Shown: one piece after another, positions 35,016 to 44,764 of the stretch
Layout: the number at the start of each line of letters is the position of its first letter
How positions within the stretch are numbered: position 1 is the stretch's first letter
Source of the DNA: Clostridia bacterium
GTDB taxonomy: Bacteria > Bacillota > Clostridia > Lachnospirales > Lachnospiraceae
Reading direction: 5' to 3'
Length of the DNA stretch: 64,000 nt
NCBI GenBank assembly: GCA_910575625.1
Contig: CAJTFD010000001.1
Coordinates: 301,573 to 365,572 of the forward strand
Program-made: the position numbers and the translations under genes
Notes under the pieces: model-generated
Databases searched by the model: none
The model's input: the letters and a program-made list of their open reading frames with translations, nothing else
What the model was told of the DNA's origin: nothing

Positions 35016-35658
35016 ACATCACCAACAGCAGACAGCCTTTCCGAAATGTGATCACAGCTTCTTCCGCCAGGATCTCATTGCTGACGGTCAGGCCGCAGTC
35101 ACGGCTGGTCAGACAGTGATCCTCCAACGGATAGAGGAATCCTTCCAGCGTCAGACCCTCCACCGGTCCGCCCAGGGCAAACATGGAGACATACTTCCCC
35201 CACTGTTCCTTGCGCTTTAAGACAACGCGCGGCCCCTCCGAGGCCCATATGAGATTCTGCGCATCCACCATACAGCTGCGGATCCCCAAAGTCAGCCCAT
35301 ATGATAAAAGCTCCAGGTTCGCCAGTACATGATCCAGACGGCTCCCGATCCCGCCTAGGATCGTGATCTGTGACGCCCCCATCTCCACCGCCAGGTGAAA
35401 AGCAGACTGGGTGTCCGAATCGTCTTTCTGTGGGCACAATCTGCGTACAGCCACATCCGGCCGGCCGAGATAACTCTGCACCACCTGGTCATCCACGCTG
35501 TCAAAATCACCCACAACGGCATCCGGCGTGATCTTGTGGCAGTGACAGAATCCCAGGCCCCTGTCCACCGCTATGATCTTATCAACTCTCTCTCTCTGCA
35601 AAAAGGCAAGGGCAGACCCGCTCTGGATATTGCCCCCGCTGATCAGCACGACCCGCAT
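35005..35658 (-). CDS. thiN: Thiamine pyrophosphokinase
   Basis: The 217-residue enzyme transfers pyrophosphate from ATP to thiamine to give thiamine diphosphate. Motifs are IAVDRGLGFCHCHKITPDAVVGDFDSVDD, KDDSDTQSAFHLA and LGGIGSRLDHVLANLELL. It is the last gene of the operon, 5 bp after rpe. The combination rsgA-rpe-thiN is standard for Firmicutes. Confidence 0.94.
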   Translation of the reverse strand: MRVVLISGGNIQSGSALAFLQRERVDKIIAVDRGLGFCHCHKITPDAVVGDFDSVDDQVVQSYLGRPDVAVRRLCPQKDDSDTQSAFHLAVEMGASQITILGGIGSRLDHVLANLELLSYGLTLGIRSCMVDAQNLIWASEGPRVVLKRKEQWGKYVSMFALGGPVEGLTLEGFLYPLEDHCLTSRDCGLTVSNEILAEEAVITFRKGCLLLVMSKD

Positions 35659-35663
35659 CCCGC

Positions 35664-36335
35664 TCAGGCCCTGTCCACATAAGGATCCATGATCTCCTGG
35701 ATCTTCTTTATATTTTCGATCATATCCCCTCCGAAGACATAAGAACCCGCCACGATCCGGCTGGCGCCCGCCTCCAGCACCAGAGGCAGCGTCTGCTCAT
35801 TGATCCCGCCGTCCACCTGGATCGGGATCTCCACCCCTTCCTCCTTCAGCATCTGACGGGCCTGTATGATCTTATCCGTGGAATCCTCAATATATTTCTG
35901 CCCTCCAAAGCCCGGATGCACGGTCATGAGCAGGAGCATATCGATATCATGTAAGAGATAGTTCACCTCCATGACCGATGTGGCCGGTTTCAGCGCGATC
36001 GCAGCTTTCACACCCGCATCCCGGATCCGCTCCACCGTCCGCTCCAGATCCTCACAGGCTTCCGCGTGCACAGTGATCGAATCCGCCCCGCACGCTGCAA
36101 AATCCTGGATATACCGCTCTGGTTCCGTGACCATCAGATGCACATCAAAAAACATCTTTGACTCCCGACGGATGGATCTGATCAGCGGCATCCCAAAAGA
36201 GATGCTGGGCACAAAATCCCCATCCATCACATCGATGTGCAGCCATTTGAGCCCCTGTCCTTCCAGTGTCTGGATCTGCTCACCCAGACGGTTAAAATCT
36301 GCTGACAAAATAGACGGGCATAACTGATATTCCAT
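35664..36335 (-). CDS. rpe: Ribulose-phosphate 3-epimerase
   Basis: The 223-residue TIM-barrel enzyme interconverts ribulose-5-phosphate and xylulose-5-phosphate in the pentose phosphate pathway. It shows LCPSILSADFNRLGEQ, WLHIDVMDGDFVPSISFG with catalytic Asp, MTVHPGFGGQKYI and VDGGINEQTLPLVLEAGA. AAAGGAG lies upstream of the ATG. It follows rsgA by 4 bp. Confidence 0.96.
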   Translation of the reverse strand: MEYQLCPSILSADFNRLGEQIQTLEGQGLKWLHIDVMDGDFVPSISFGMPLIRSIRRESKMFFDVHLMVTEPERYIQDFAACGADSITVHAEACEDLERTVERIRDAGVKAAIALKPATSVMEVNYLLHDIDMLLLMTVHPGFGGQKYIEDSTDKIIQARQMLKEEGVEIPIQVDGGINEQTLPLVLEAGASRIVAGSYVFGGDMIENIKKIQEIMDPYVDRA

Positions 36336-36339
36336 TCGT

Positions 36340-37227
36340 TTAATATCTCCTTTTATTTTTTATCTCATCAAATAGATCCAAATAATCCTCATACCTGGAA
36401 ACGCTGATCTTCTCCTCCTCCAGAGCCTGGCGCACTGCACAGCCCGGCTCAGAGACGTGGACGCACCCCTGGAAACGGCACTGGCCTTCGTATCCCTCGA
36501 ACTCCGGAAAATAGAACCGCAATTCCTCCTTCTCGATCGCATCCAGATACAAACTGCTAAAGCCCGGGGTATCCACCAGGTATGTGTCCACCCTTACAGG
36601 GATCAGCTGGGAATGCCGGGTGGTGTGCCGCCCTTTTTTCAGTTTCTTGCTCACCGTCCCCGTTTCCATCTGTACCTCTCTCTGCAGCTGGTTGGCCAGC
36701 GAGGATTTTCCCACGCCGGAGGGGCCTGCGACCACCGTGGTCTTCCCCTCCAGCAGCGCATCCAGCCCACCTGGCCCTTTGATCCCCGCGCCGGTCCGAG
36801 TGCTGGTGAAGACCACCGGGCAGCCGCTGCCCGCGTAGATCCCCGCCACACGCTCCTTCTCTTTTTGGCTAGACAGATCCGCTTTATTGAAACAGAGGCA
36901 GGCCGGGATCTGCGCCTTCCCCATCATGACCAAAAACCGATCCAGAAGCATAAGATTCGGCTTGGGGTCTTCCATCGCGAAGACCAGCAATGCCTGGTCC
37001 ACATTCGCAACCGCCGGGCGGATCAGCTGATTCCTGCGGGGCAGGATCTCCTGGATGCTGCCCTCTTGGTCTTTCTCATCCAGGATACAGATCCTGACCC
37101 CATCGCCCACCAGCGGCTTCTTATTTTCCTTGCGGAAGATGCCTTTCGCACGGCATTCATACAGGCCCTTCTGCGGGATGTGCACGTAGTAAAACCCTGC
37201 AACCCCTTTGATGATCCTCCCCTGCAT
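36340..37227 (-). CDS. rsgA: Ribosome biogenesis GTPase RsgA
   Basis: RsgA assists late maturation of the 30S subunit. The 295-residue protein has an N-terminal OB fold and a circularly permuted GTPase: the G4 motif CFNKADL comes before the P-loop VVAGPSGVGKSSLANQL and G3 DTPGFSS. A C-terminal zinc site reads CRFQGCVH plus EPGCAV. The ATG at 37227 overlaps the kinase stop as TGATG; a GTG one codon earlier is also possible. Confidence 0.95.
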   Translation of the reverse strand: MQGRIIKGVAGFYYVHIPQKGLYECRAKGIFRKENKKPLVGDGVRICILDEKDQEGSIQEILPRRNQLIRPAVANVDQALLVFAMEDPKPNLMLLDRFLVMMGKAQIPACLCFNKADLSSQKEKERVAGIYAGSGCPVVFTSTRTGAGIKGPGGLDALLEGKTTVVAGPSGVGKSSLANQLQREVQMETGTVSKKLKKGRHTTRHSQLIPVRVDTYLVDTPGFSSLYLDAIEKEELRFYFPEFEGYEGQCRFQGCVHVSEPGCAVRQALEEEKISVSRYEDYLDLFDEIKNKRRY

Positions 37228-39356
37228 CACTCCGCCTTCTGGAATGAGATCGGGTAATGGCCCAGTTCCACGTAATCGCTGTCGATCTGCTCATACAGGT
37301 ACAGCGTTCCCTCGCTGACGCCAGGTTCTCCGGTGATATCCAGCTGATACGGGAAATCGATCGTCTTCCCTTCCATGATCGTATCCACCGCCGGTGAGCC
37401 GTCCACCTCCTGCACCAGTTCCATCTTCACCATCCCGCCGGTGTAAGTGGCCGGCGTATCCAGTGTCTGGGTGCACTTCCAGGTCCCGGACGTATCCCCA
37501 GGCTCTTGTGCCGTATCCCCACCTTCCCCGTCTTCCGGCGCTTCGGTGGGGGTGGCCCCCGTCCCTGTGCTGACCGTGATCGTGATACTGGAGCCTTTCT
37601 CCACGTAGACGCCTTCCGCAATGCTCTGGGACATCACCTGTCCCTCGGCCACGGTATCGCTGATGGAGGATTCCACGATCACGTTGAAAGCGGCCAGAGC
37701 TGCTTTCGCCGCCATCTCATCCATCCCGATCACATCCGGCACCATGGCATTTTCATACTCGTTGCCCATGCTCACTTCCAGCGTGACCATCTCACCAGCC
37801 GTGCTCTGTGTACCGGCTTCCGGAGTCATACTCATGACCGTACCCATCTCATAGTCATAACTGTAGGATTTGGTGATGCTCACCGTGAATCCCATATCTT
37901 TCAGCGTCCGCTCGGCCGTCTCCTGCGACTGACCCACCACATCCGGCAGATTCAGCATGGCACTGCCGCTGCTGAGTTTATATTTTATGGTCGTATATTT
38001 CTGTACCTTCGTGCCCGGCTCGATCTCCTGGGAACAGATCAGGCCCTTGGCGTACACATCCGAAGTCTCTTCTTCCGTATACTGCAATCCCAGATAAAGC
38101 TCTTTTACGATCTGGGTCGCCTCCTCCTCCGTCTTGCCCACCAGGTCCGGCGTCTCCACCATCTCCCCTTCTTCCGGACTCTCCGTCTGCTTTGCCTCTT
38201 TCTTATCTGTATCACGGCTGGGTCCGAAGCTGAACAGCCCTGCCGCATTGCCGATGAGCACGATCAACACACATAAGATCAGCGCGCCCACGATGAACCC
38301 GCCGATCGTCATCGCCTTCTCAAGCCTGCGGTTGATTCCCCTGCCCGTGTCTTCATCGTCGTCCAGGTCAAAGCCGTCCTCATCGTTTTCCGCTGAATCA
38401 TAATAGTCCTCCTCTGCCGCCAGAGGGGGGACTTCCCGCACCACATTGTTTTTCTTGATCGCGTCCAGATCCTCCCCCTGGAACACCACGGTCTTCCCGT
38501 CCGTGTTCAGGGGAGCCAATTTCACAAAATCCCCCTGCGGGTCTATCAGGGAATGTTTTAAGTCCGCGATCACCTCTTCCATCTTCGCGTAACGTCTGTC
38601 CACACTCTTCTGCGTGCATTTGAAGATGATCTGCTCCAAGCTAAACGGCAGGTCCGGCGTATAGTCGCTGGGAGGTTCCATCTCCTCCTGCAGATGCTTG
38701 ATCGCGATGGCCACAGTCGTATCCCCCTCAAAGGGCACGACCCCTGTGACCATCTCATACATGGTGATCCCCAGGGAATAGATGTCGCTTTTTTCGTCGC
38801 TGTAACCCCCACGCACCTGCTCCGGCGAACTGTAGTGCACCGACCCCATCACGTTTGAGCTGATGGTGTTGGATGAGGCCGCCCGGGCGATCCCGAAATC
38901 AGTCACTTTCACCTTCCCATCCGTCGAGATGATGATATTCTGCGGCTTCACATCCCGGTGCACGATCCCGTGGTTATGGGCGGCTTCCAGCCCCATAGAC
39001 ACCTGGATCGCAATGCTGGTCGCCTCTTTCACGCTCAGCTTTCCTTTTTTGGAGATGTATTCTTTCAGGGTGATCCCTTCCACCAGTTCCATCACGATAT
39101 AATGGATCCCCTGGCTTTCTCCTACGTCAAAAACATTGACTACATTGGGATGGGTCAGGCCTGCTGCGGACTGGGCTTCTGTCTTGAATTTCTTGATAAA
39201 ATTTGTGTCTTCCCGAAATTCCTGCTTCAGGACCTTCATCGCAACAAACCGGTTCAGCTTGTGGTCTTTTGCTTTATAGACATCAGCCATGCCGCCTGCA
39301 CCGACTTTGCTTACGATCTCGTACCGCTCTCCCACGATCATTCCATCTTTTATCAT
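37227..39356 (-). CDS. prkC: PASTA-domain serine/threonine protein kinase
   Basis: The 709-residue membrane kinase has a Hanks domain (about 12-275) with VGAGGMADVYKA, VAMKVLK (Lys41), HRDVKPQN (133-140) and DFG (153-155). A transmembrane helix lies near 348-373. Three extracellular PASTA modules follow: ETPDLVGKTEEEATQI, NLPDVVGQSQETAERTL and MVPDVIGMDEMAAKAAL. A further beta-rich domain of about 90 residues forms the C-terminus. It senses muropeptides or lipid II in relatives and regulates wall growth and germination. It overlaps prpC by 4 bp, its antagonist phosphatase. Confidence 0.95.
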   Translation of the reverse strand: MIKDGMIVGERYEIVSKVGAGGMADVYKAKDHKLNRFVAMKVLKQEFREDTNFIKKFKTEAQSAAGLTHPNVVNVFDVGESQGIHYIVMELVEGITLKEYISKKGKLSVKEATSIAIQVSMGLEAAHNHGIVHRDVKPQNIIISTDGKVKVTDFGIARAASSNTISSNVMGSVHYSSPEQVRGGYSDEKSDIYSLGITMYEMVTGVVPFEGDTTVAIAIKHLQEEMEPPSDYTPDLPFSLEQIIFKCTQKSVDRRYAKMEEVIADLKHSLIDPQGDFVKLAPLNTDGKTVVFQGEDLDAIKKNNVVREVPPLAAEEDYYDSAENDEDGFDLDDDEDTGRGINRRLEKAMTIGGFIVGALILCVLIVLIGNAAGLFSFGPSRDTDKKEAKQTESPEEGEMVETPDLVGKTEEEATQIVKELYLGLQYTEEETSDVYAKGLICSQEIEPGTKVQKYTTIKYKLSSGSAMLNLPDVVGQSQETAERTLKDMGFTVSITKSYSYDYEMGTVMSMTPEAGTQSTAGEMVTLEVSMGNEYENAMVPDVIGMDEMAAKAALAAFNVIVESSISDTVAEGQVMSQSIAEGVYVEKGSSITITVSTGTGATPTEAPEDGEGGDTAQEPGDTSGTWKCTQTLDTPATYTGGMVKMELVQEVDGSPAVDTIMEGKTIDFPYQLDITGEPGVSEGTLYLYEQIDSDYVELGHYPISFQKAE

Positions 39357-40099
39357 TTTTCCACCTCTTTGGTAAATGGTTCTATCAGCACAACTGCAAT
39401 ATTGTCTTTGCCGCCATTCGCATTTGCCAGGCGGATCAGGGCTTTCCCCTTTTCCTTCACATTCCCCGGCCGCTCCAGCAGGTCCGCGATCTCCTCATTG
39501 GTGACCATGTTGCTCAGCCCGTCGGAACACATGAGGATCATCGTATCCGGCCCGATCTCAAGGTCAAAAAAATCCACATCCAGGGAGCGGGCCACGCCCA
39601 GCGCCCTGGTGATGATGTTCTTATCCGGGTGGTCCCGCGCCTCTTCTTCCCGCAGCTCTCCCATCCGGACCATCTCCTGTACCAGGGAATGGTCTTTTGT
39701 GATCTGATGGATCCCCTGATGGATCACATACAGACGGCTGTCGCCCACATTTGCCACGTACACATAATTCCCGATGATCGTGGCGACCACCATCGTCGTC
39801 CCCATCCCTTTTCTTTCTTCTGATTTCCCAGCTTCATCTAAGACTTTCAGGTTCGCAGACTCCATCCCGTAGCGTATGATCTTCACGGGATTGTAGTCCG
39901 CATTCTTTTTGATCGTATCCACCAACTCCTGCACTGCACAGGAGGAGGCGTAATCGCCCGCATTGTGTCCGCCCATCCCGTCTGCCACTACAAACAGATT
40001 CGGCAGATTCCCCACGGACTCCACGGAGGCATATACATAATCCTGGTTTACCTGCCTCCGCTGCCCGATGTCCTTGCCCGCGTACACTCTCATCGACAT
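39353..40099 (-). CDS. prpC: PP2C-family protein phosphatase
   Basis: The 248-residue metal-dependent phosphatase reverses phosphorylation by the downstream kinase. Motifs are GQRRQVNQDY, FVVADGMGGHNAGDYAS with metal-binding Asp, NVGDSRLYVI, and LMCSDGLSNMV. It lacks a membrane segment. The stop overlaps the kinase start as ATGA, indicating translational coupling. Confidence 0.95.
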   Translation of the reverse strand: MSMRVYAGKDIGQRRQVNQDYVYASVESVGNLPNLFVVADGMGGHNAGDYASSCAVQELVDTIKKNADYNPVKIIRYGMESANLKVLDEAGKSEERKGMGTTMVVATIIGNYVYVANVGDSRLYVIHQGIHQITKDHSLVQEMVRMGELREEEARDHPDKNIITRALGVARSLDVDFFDLEIGPDTMILMCSDGLSNMVTNEEIADLLERPGNVKEKGKALIRLANANGGKDNIAVVLIEPFTKEVEK

Positions 40100-40112
40100 T
40101 TCTCTCTTTCCA

Positions 40113-41162
40113 TTACTCTGCCACCGGAGGCTCTTCCATATGACGCCTTCTCAGTTGCCCACAGGCGCCGTCTATATCACGGCCCATTTCCCTTCTAATA
40201 GTAACATTAATTCCGTATTTTTCAAGTTTATTTTTAAATCTGGCCACAACTTTCTTATCCGACTGCCGGAAACTGCGCCCTTTGACCGGGTTTACAGGGA
40301 TCAGATTCAGATGGCAGTTTTTCCCGCGCAGGAGCCTGCCAAGCTCCGCCGCGTCCTGACCCGTATCGTTCATGCCGCTGACCATGCTGTATTCATAGGT
40401 CATGCGCCGACCTGTGCTCTTAAAATAATGATCACAGGCCTTCATGACCGCATCCAGATGATATTCCTTTGCTATGGGCATCAGCTTCTGCCTCTTGGCA
40501 TCGGTGGCGCCGTGCAGGGACAGCGCCAGTGTGATCTGCAGTTTCTCCCTGGCCAGATCGTAGATCCGCGGCACGATCCCACAGGTGGATACCGTCATAT
40601 TACGCTGGCTCATGTGCATCCCCTGCTCATGGCTGAGGATCCGGATAAACCGCAGGATCTGGTCATAATTATCCAGCGGTTCTCCGGTGCCCATGACCAC
40701 CACGTGAGACACAGGCTTTCCCATGGCACGCCCCACCGCATAGACCTGTTCCAGCATCTCCCCGGCCGAGAGTCCCCGGATCAGCCCGCCGATCGTGGAC
40801 GCGCAGAAACGGCAGCCCATCCGGCACCCGGCCTGGGAGGAGATACACACGGAATCTCCGTGGCGGTAATGCATCCACACACTCTCCACCATCTGCCCGT
40901 CCGCGAGGGCGAACAGGAATTTCCGGGTCCCGTCCAGGGCGGACACCTGGGTGTCCACCGGGTATAAGGATGTGAGCGGATATCCCTCCTCCAGCTGGCT
41001 GCGCACCGCCTTGGGCAGGTCCGTCATCTCCTGATAGCTCCCCACCTGTTTCTGATGCAGCCACCTAAACAGCTGTTTCCCCTGAAAATCCCGTCCCCCC
41101 ATCTCCCGGACGACCTGGATCAGTTCTTCCTGGTAGAGGGATCTGATATCCTGCCCGCTCAT
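40113..41162 (-). CDS. rlmN: 23S rRNA/tRNA (adenine-C2)-methyltransferase RlmN
   Basis: This 349-residue radical SAM enzyme methylates A2503 of 23S rRNA and A37 of some tRNAs. The iron-sulphur motif is CRMGCRFC (Cys113, Cys117, Cys120). The N-terminal helical domain starts KQLFRWLHQKQV, and GTGEPLDNYDQILRF and SLHGATDAKRQKLMP are typical. The second catalytic Cys is expected in the CGQLR segment near the C-terminus. It overlaps rsmB by 4 bp. A Cfr resistance methyltransferase is unlikely given the operon position. Confidence 0.95.
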   Translation of the reverse strand: MSGQDIRSLYQEELIQVVREMGGRDFQGKQLFRWLHQKQVGSYQEMTDLPKAVRSQLEEGYPLTSLYPVDTQVSALDGTRKFLFALADGQMVESVWMHYRHGDSVCISSQAGCRMGCRFCASTIGGLIRGLSAGEMLEQVYAVGRAMGKPVSHVVVMGTGEPLDNYDQILRFIRILSHEQGMHMSQRNMTVSTCGIVPRIYDLAREKLQITLALSLHGATDAKRQKLMPIAKEYHLDAVMKACDHYFKSTGRRMTYEYSMVSGMNDTGQDAAELGRLLRGKNCHLNLIPVNPVKGRSFRQSDKKVVARFKNKLEKYGINVTIRREMGRDIDGACGQLRRRHMEEPPVAE

Positions 41163-42517
41163 GAAACCATCCCCTTCTTAAACCTGGCTATGAAAAACCC
41201 GTCCGTGTGGTGGACACCCGGCAGCAATTGTAAATAACCCCTGGCTGTGGTCATGCTGCGCAGCTCTTTTGGCAGATAGGGATCCAGACTGTCCGCTTCC
41301 AGCGGAAAATTATCCAGCAGCCACTGATAATTATCCTGATTCTCTTCCCTGGCGACCGTACATGTGCTGAAGACCAGCACACCCCCCGGTTTTATGTAGT
41401 CCACCGCCATGGACAAGATCCTGCGCTGCAGGATGACCAGCTCCTGCTGCTTCTGGGTCGTCATCTTGTATTTGATGTCCGGCTTCCTCCCGATCACGCC
41501 GTAACCGGAACAGGGGACATCCGCCAGCACGATATCCGCCTTGAGCACAGAATCCGGGTCAAAGACTGTGGCGTCCTGGCATCGGGCCTGTATATTGATC
41601 GCCTCTGTGCGGGCGATGTTCTCCTGGATCAGCTCCACTTTCTGGGGTGTGATGTCCCGGGCATCCACCATCCCGTAATCCCCCATCTTGTCTGCCATAT
41701 GCAGGGCCTTCCCGCCAGGCGCCGCGCACAAGTCGATCACATAATCGCCTTTTTTCGGATGGGCGACCTCGGTCACCAGCATGGAACTCAAGTCCTGCAC
41801 CTGGATACGCCCGTTCCAGAAAGCATCCAGCATCATCAGATGGTCGTAGCCGGAGATATAGAAAGCGTAATCCAGATAGGGGGCCTTCTCCACCTTGACA
41901 TGCTGCTCACGCAGGCTCTCCAAAGTCTTTTCCTGGGAATTGTGGTTCTGTATGCAGCGGATCGTGGTCGGGCTCTCTTTTAAGAAACTCCGGAGCATCT
42001 CCCGGGTGATCTCCGCCCCGTAGGCCTCCACCCACCGTCCCACCAGACGTTCCGGCATGGAATAGCGGGCGCTTAAATACGCCACCGGCGTTTCTTTGGA
42101 CGGATATTGTATCTCATTTTTCTGCCGCGCGACCGTGCGCAGCACGCCGTTGACAAAAGGTTTCAGGTTGTAGAATCCCTTCTTCTGCGCCAGCTTGACA
42201 GCCTCATTGCAGACTGCCGCGTCCGGAACGCTGTCCATATATAAGAGCTGATAGACCGCGCTCCTTAATATCTCGCGGATCACCGGTTTCATATCCGCCG
42301 TCTTGATCTTTGAAAAATAATTGATGATGTAATCGATCTGGATCGCATATTCCACGGTCCCCTCACAGACCCTGGTGATGAATGCCCTGTCCCGTTTGGG
42401 CAGGAACTGGTACTTTTTCAGTGCATCGCCGATAGCCTTGTGGCAGTACACCCCTTCCTCGTTGATCTCCAACAGTAATCCCAGAATGATCTCCCTCTCC
42501 TGATACCCTTTATTCAC
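41159..42517 (-). CDS. rsmB: 16S rRNA (cytosine967-C5)-methyltransferase
   Basis: The 452-residue protein has an N-terminal NusB-like RNA-binding domain (about 1-130) and a C-terminal methyltransferase domain. Motifs are VIDLCAAPGGKALHMADKM, LADVPCSGYGVIGRKPDI with one active-site Cys and VFSTCTVAREENQDN with the nucleophile. The start is a GTG with GGGAG upstream that overlaps the preceding gene by 8 bp. Confidence 0.94.
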   Translation of the reverse strand: MNKGYQEREIILGLLLEINEEGVYCHKAIGDALKKYQFLPKRDRAFITRVCEGTVEYAIQIDYIINYFSKIKTADMKPVIREILRSAVYQLLYMDSVPDAAVCNEAVKLAQKKGFYNLKPFVNGVLRTVARQKNEIQYPSKETPVAYLSARYSMPERLVGRWVEAYGAEITREMLRSFLKESPTTIRCIQNHNSQEKTLESLREQHVKVEKAPYLDYAFYISGYDHLMMLDAFWNGRIQVQDLSSMLVTEVAHPKKGDYVIDLCAAPGGKALHMADKMGDYGMVDARDITPQKVELIQENIARTEAINIQARCQDATVFDPDSVLKADIVLADVPCSGYGVIGRKPDIKYKMTTQKQQELVILQRRILSMAVDYIKPGGVLVFSTCTVAREENQDNYQWLLDNFPLEADSLDPYLPKELRSMTTARGYLQLLPGVHHTDGFFIARFKKGMVS

Positions 42518-43217
42518 GATCTCTCCCTCCGGCTAAAACCAACAAACGGACCAATTGCAAAATAGAAGACGCCAAAGCCGCCACATAGGTCAGCGCCGCA
42601 GCCCCCAGCACTTTGCGCGCCCCCGGGACCTCTTGCTCCGTCAAGATCCCGTCGGCTGTGAGCAGGCGCAATGCCCGGGCGGATGCGTTCAGCTCCACAG
42701 GCAGCGTCACCAACTGAAAGAGGACCGCCGCCGAAAACAACCCGATGCCCAGATACAAAAGCGGACGCATAGAAGTGACCAGCCCCACCACAAAGACGGG
42801 CCACGAGAGCCCTGAGCCGAAATTCGCGATGGGCACGATGGCGCTCCTCCATCTCAAAGGAGCATAGTGCGATCGATGCTGCACCGCATGACCGCACTCA
42901 TGGGCGGCTACACCCACCGCCGCCAGTGAGGTCTGCCCATACACCGCTTCCGACAGACGGACTGTCCGGCTCCTGGGATCATAATGGTCCGTCAGCTCAC
43001 CGGACACCGCGCACACCCTTACATCGGAAAGTCCCGCCATCTTTAAGATCCTCTGCGCCGCCTGCGCCCCTGTCATGTGGGATGCGCTGGGGATCCGGCG
43101 GTATATAGCAAATATACGTTTCAACCGTGCAGACGCCAGCAGTGACAGGACCATGCCCGCCACCAGCAGCAGGACCGTCGGATCCAGCCCGTAAAACCCA
43201 GGTCGATAATATCCCAT
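42510..43217 (-). CDS. YugP-type membrane zinc metallopeptidase
   Basis: The 235-residue protein has an N-terminal membrane segment and two to three more in the C-terminal half. The zinc motif HECGH appears in AVGVAAHECGHAVQHRSHYAPLRWR. Length and layout match the YugP family of neutral zinc membrane proteases that often sit in this operon in Clostridia. The substrate is unknown; a role in envelope protein quality control is a guess. GGAGG precedes the ATG. Confidence 0.85.
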   Translation of the reverse strand: MGYYRPGFYGLDPTVLLLVAGMVLSLLASARLKRIFAIYRRIPSASHMTGAQAAQRILKMAGLSDVRVCAVSGELTDHYDPRSRTVRLSEAVYGQTSLAAVGVAAHECGHAVQHRSHYAPLRWRSAIVPIANFGSGLSWPVFVVGLVTSMRPLLYLGIGLFSAAVLFQLVTLPVELNASARALRLLTADGILTEQEVPGARKVLGAAALTYVAALASSILQLVRLLVLAGGRDRE

Positions 43218-43318
43218 CTTCTACCTCCATTCTAAACTGGTATGTCCGCTCACGCGGGCACACCCGCCATGCAGACCTTTCCACAGACGAAAGCCGGCTG
43301 TCCCGTATTTTCGTGCTC

Positions 43319-44272
43319 TCACGATAGGACAGTGCCCTCTGTGATCTGACAGCCGCGCAGAAAATCTGCTGCAGCCATCCTCTTCTTGCCCTCCAGCTGC
43401 AGTTCCTCGATCCGCAGGCAGCCTTGGCCGCATTTCACATAGATCCCTGCCTTATCCGTCTCCAGCACCTGACCGGGCCGGATATCTCCCCCATCCAGAC
43501 ATCCCATGTCCGGCGAATCGCATACGCAGGATTTAAATATCTTCAATGTCTTTCCGTTTAAACGGGTAAACGCGCTCGGCCATGGATCCAGCCCCCTCGT
43601 CAGCCGCTCGATCTGCCCGGCCTTCTGTTCCCACTCTATACGCCCCATGCTCTTTTTGATCATAGACGCGTAGGGCGTGGGGCTTTCGGCCGGCTGCGGT
43701 ACGGCTGTGACCGTTCCCGCCGCAGCCTTTTCCAAGGTCTCCACAAGGAGTCCCGCCCCCAGGACACTCAAACGGTCAAACAGGCTGCCCCCGGTCTCCC
43801 CGGTCTCAAGGCGCACCGTCTTTTTCGCCAGCATATCCCCTGTATCCAGACCTTCGTCCATGCGCATGATCGTCACCCCGGACTCTTTTTCCCCGCGTAT
43901 GACCGCCCACTGGATCGGAGCCGCGCCCCGGTAACTGGGCAAAAGTGAAGCGTGCACGTTCAGGCATCCGTAAGGCGGGATCTCCAGGATTTCCTTTGAA
44001 ACCAGCTGCCCGAAAGCCACGACCACGATCACATCTGGGTTTAAACCTTTCAGCATCTCCACAAACTTTGGGTCCTTGACATTTTCCGGCTGGTACACAG
44101 GCAGGCCCAATCCCTTGGCCGCCGCCTTGACAGGCGTGGGCTGCAGGGCCTTTCCCCGGCCTTTGGGCTTATCCGGCTGCGTCACCACCCCCAGGATCTC
44201 ATGCCCGGCCTTCGCGATGCCGCGCAGAGTCTCCACGGCAAAGTCCGGCGTCCCCATAAACACGATCTTCAT
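43319..44272 (-). CDS. fmt: Methionyl-tRNA formyltransferase
   Basis: Fmt formylates the initiator Met-tRNA with 10-formyl-tetrahydrofolate. The 317-residue protein starts KIVFMGTPDFAVETL, has the folate-site LNVHASLLPSYRGAAPIQWAVI with catalytic Asn, His and the later Asp in DEGLDTGDML, and a C-terminal OB-fold domain. It is paired with def, which removes the formyl group, 9 bp away. Confidence 0.96.
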   Translation of the reverse strand: MKIVFMGTPDFAVETLRGIAKAGHEILGVVTQPDKPKGRGKALQPTPVKAAAKGLGLPVYQPENVKDPKFVEMLKGLNPDVIVVVAFGQLVSKEILEIPPYGCLNVHASLLPSYRGAAPIQWAVIRGEKESGVTIMRMDEGLDTGDMLAKKTVRLETGETGGSLFDRLSVLGAGLLVETLEKAAAGTVTAVPQPAESPTPYASMIKKSMGRIEWEQKAGQIERLTRGLDPWPSAFTRLNGKTLKIFKSCVCDSPDMGCLDGGDIRPGQVLETDKAGIYVKCGQGCLRIEELQLEGKKRMAAADFLRGCQITEGTVLS

Positions 44273-44281
44273 ACACGCCTC

Positions 44282-44752
44282 CTATTCGTCCTCATACTCC
44301 ACCGGATGCAGGCCGCCCTGCACCAGGGACGTATACATCTTTCCCTCCAGATGGTCGATCTCATGGCAGAATGCCCGCGCCAAGAGTTCCGTGGCTTCCA
44401 ATTCAACCTCTTCCATATCCTCATCCAGAGCTTTTACTTTCACATAAGCGGGCCGCGGTACCTGCCCAGCCATCCCCGGCACGCTCAGACAGCCCTCGTC
44501 CATGATCTCTTCCCCTTCGGATTCCAGGATCTGCGGATTGACCATGACGATCGGCCCATCCCCCACGTCCACCACGACGATCCTCTTTAATATACCCACT
44601 TGCGGCGCGGCTAATCCCACCCCGTTGTGTTCATACATGGTATCGAGCATATCCCCGATCAATACATGGAGTTTGTCTGTCATCACTTCTACTGGCCGGC
44701 ATTTCTTTCCCAGTACCGGGTCACCTTCCAAACGGATCTTTCTAATCGCCAT
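44282..44752 (-). CDS. def: Peptide deformylase
   Basis: The 156-residue metalloenzyme removes formyl groups from nascent proteins. All three motifs are present: GVGLAAPQVG, EGCLSVPG with the metal-binding Cys and HEIDHLEG with the two His and catalytic Glu. The length fits type 1 deformylases with a short C-terminal extension. AAAGGAG precedes the ATG. Confidence 0.97.
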   Translation of the reverse strand: MAIRKIRLEGDPVLGKKCRPVEVMTDKLHVLIGDMLDTMYEHNGVGLAAPQVGILKRIVVVDVGDGPIVMVNPQILESEGEEIMDEGCLSVPGMAGQVPRPAYVKVKALDEDMEEVELEATELLARAFCHEIDHLEGKMYTSLVQGGLHPVEYEDE

Positions 44753-44764
44753 TTTTCTGCTCCT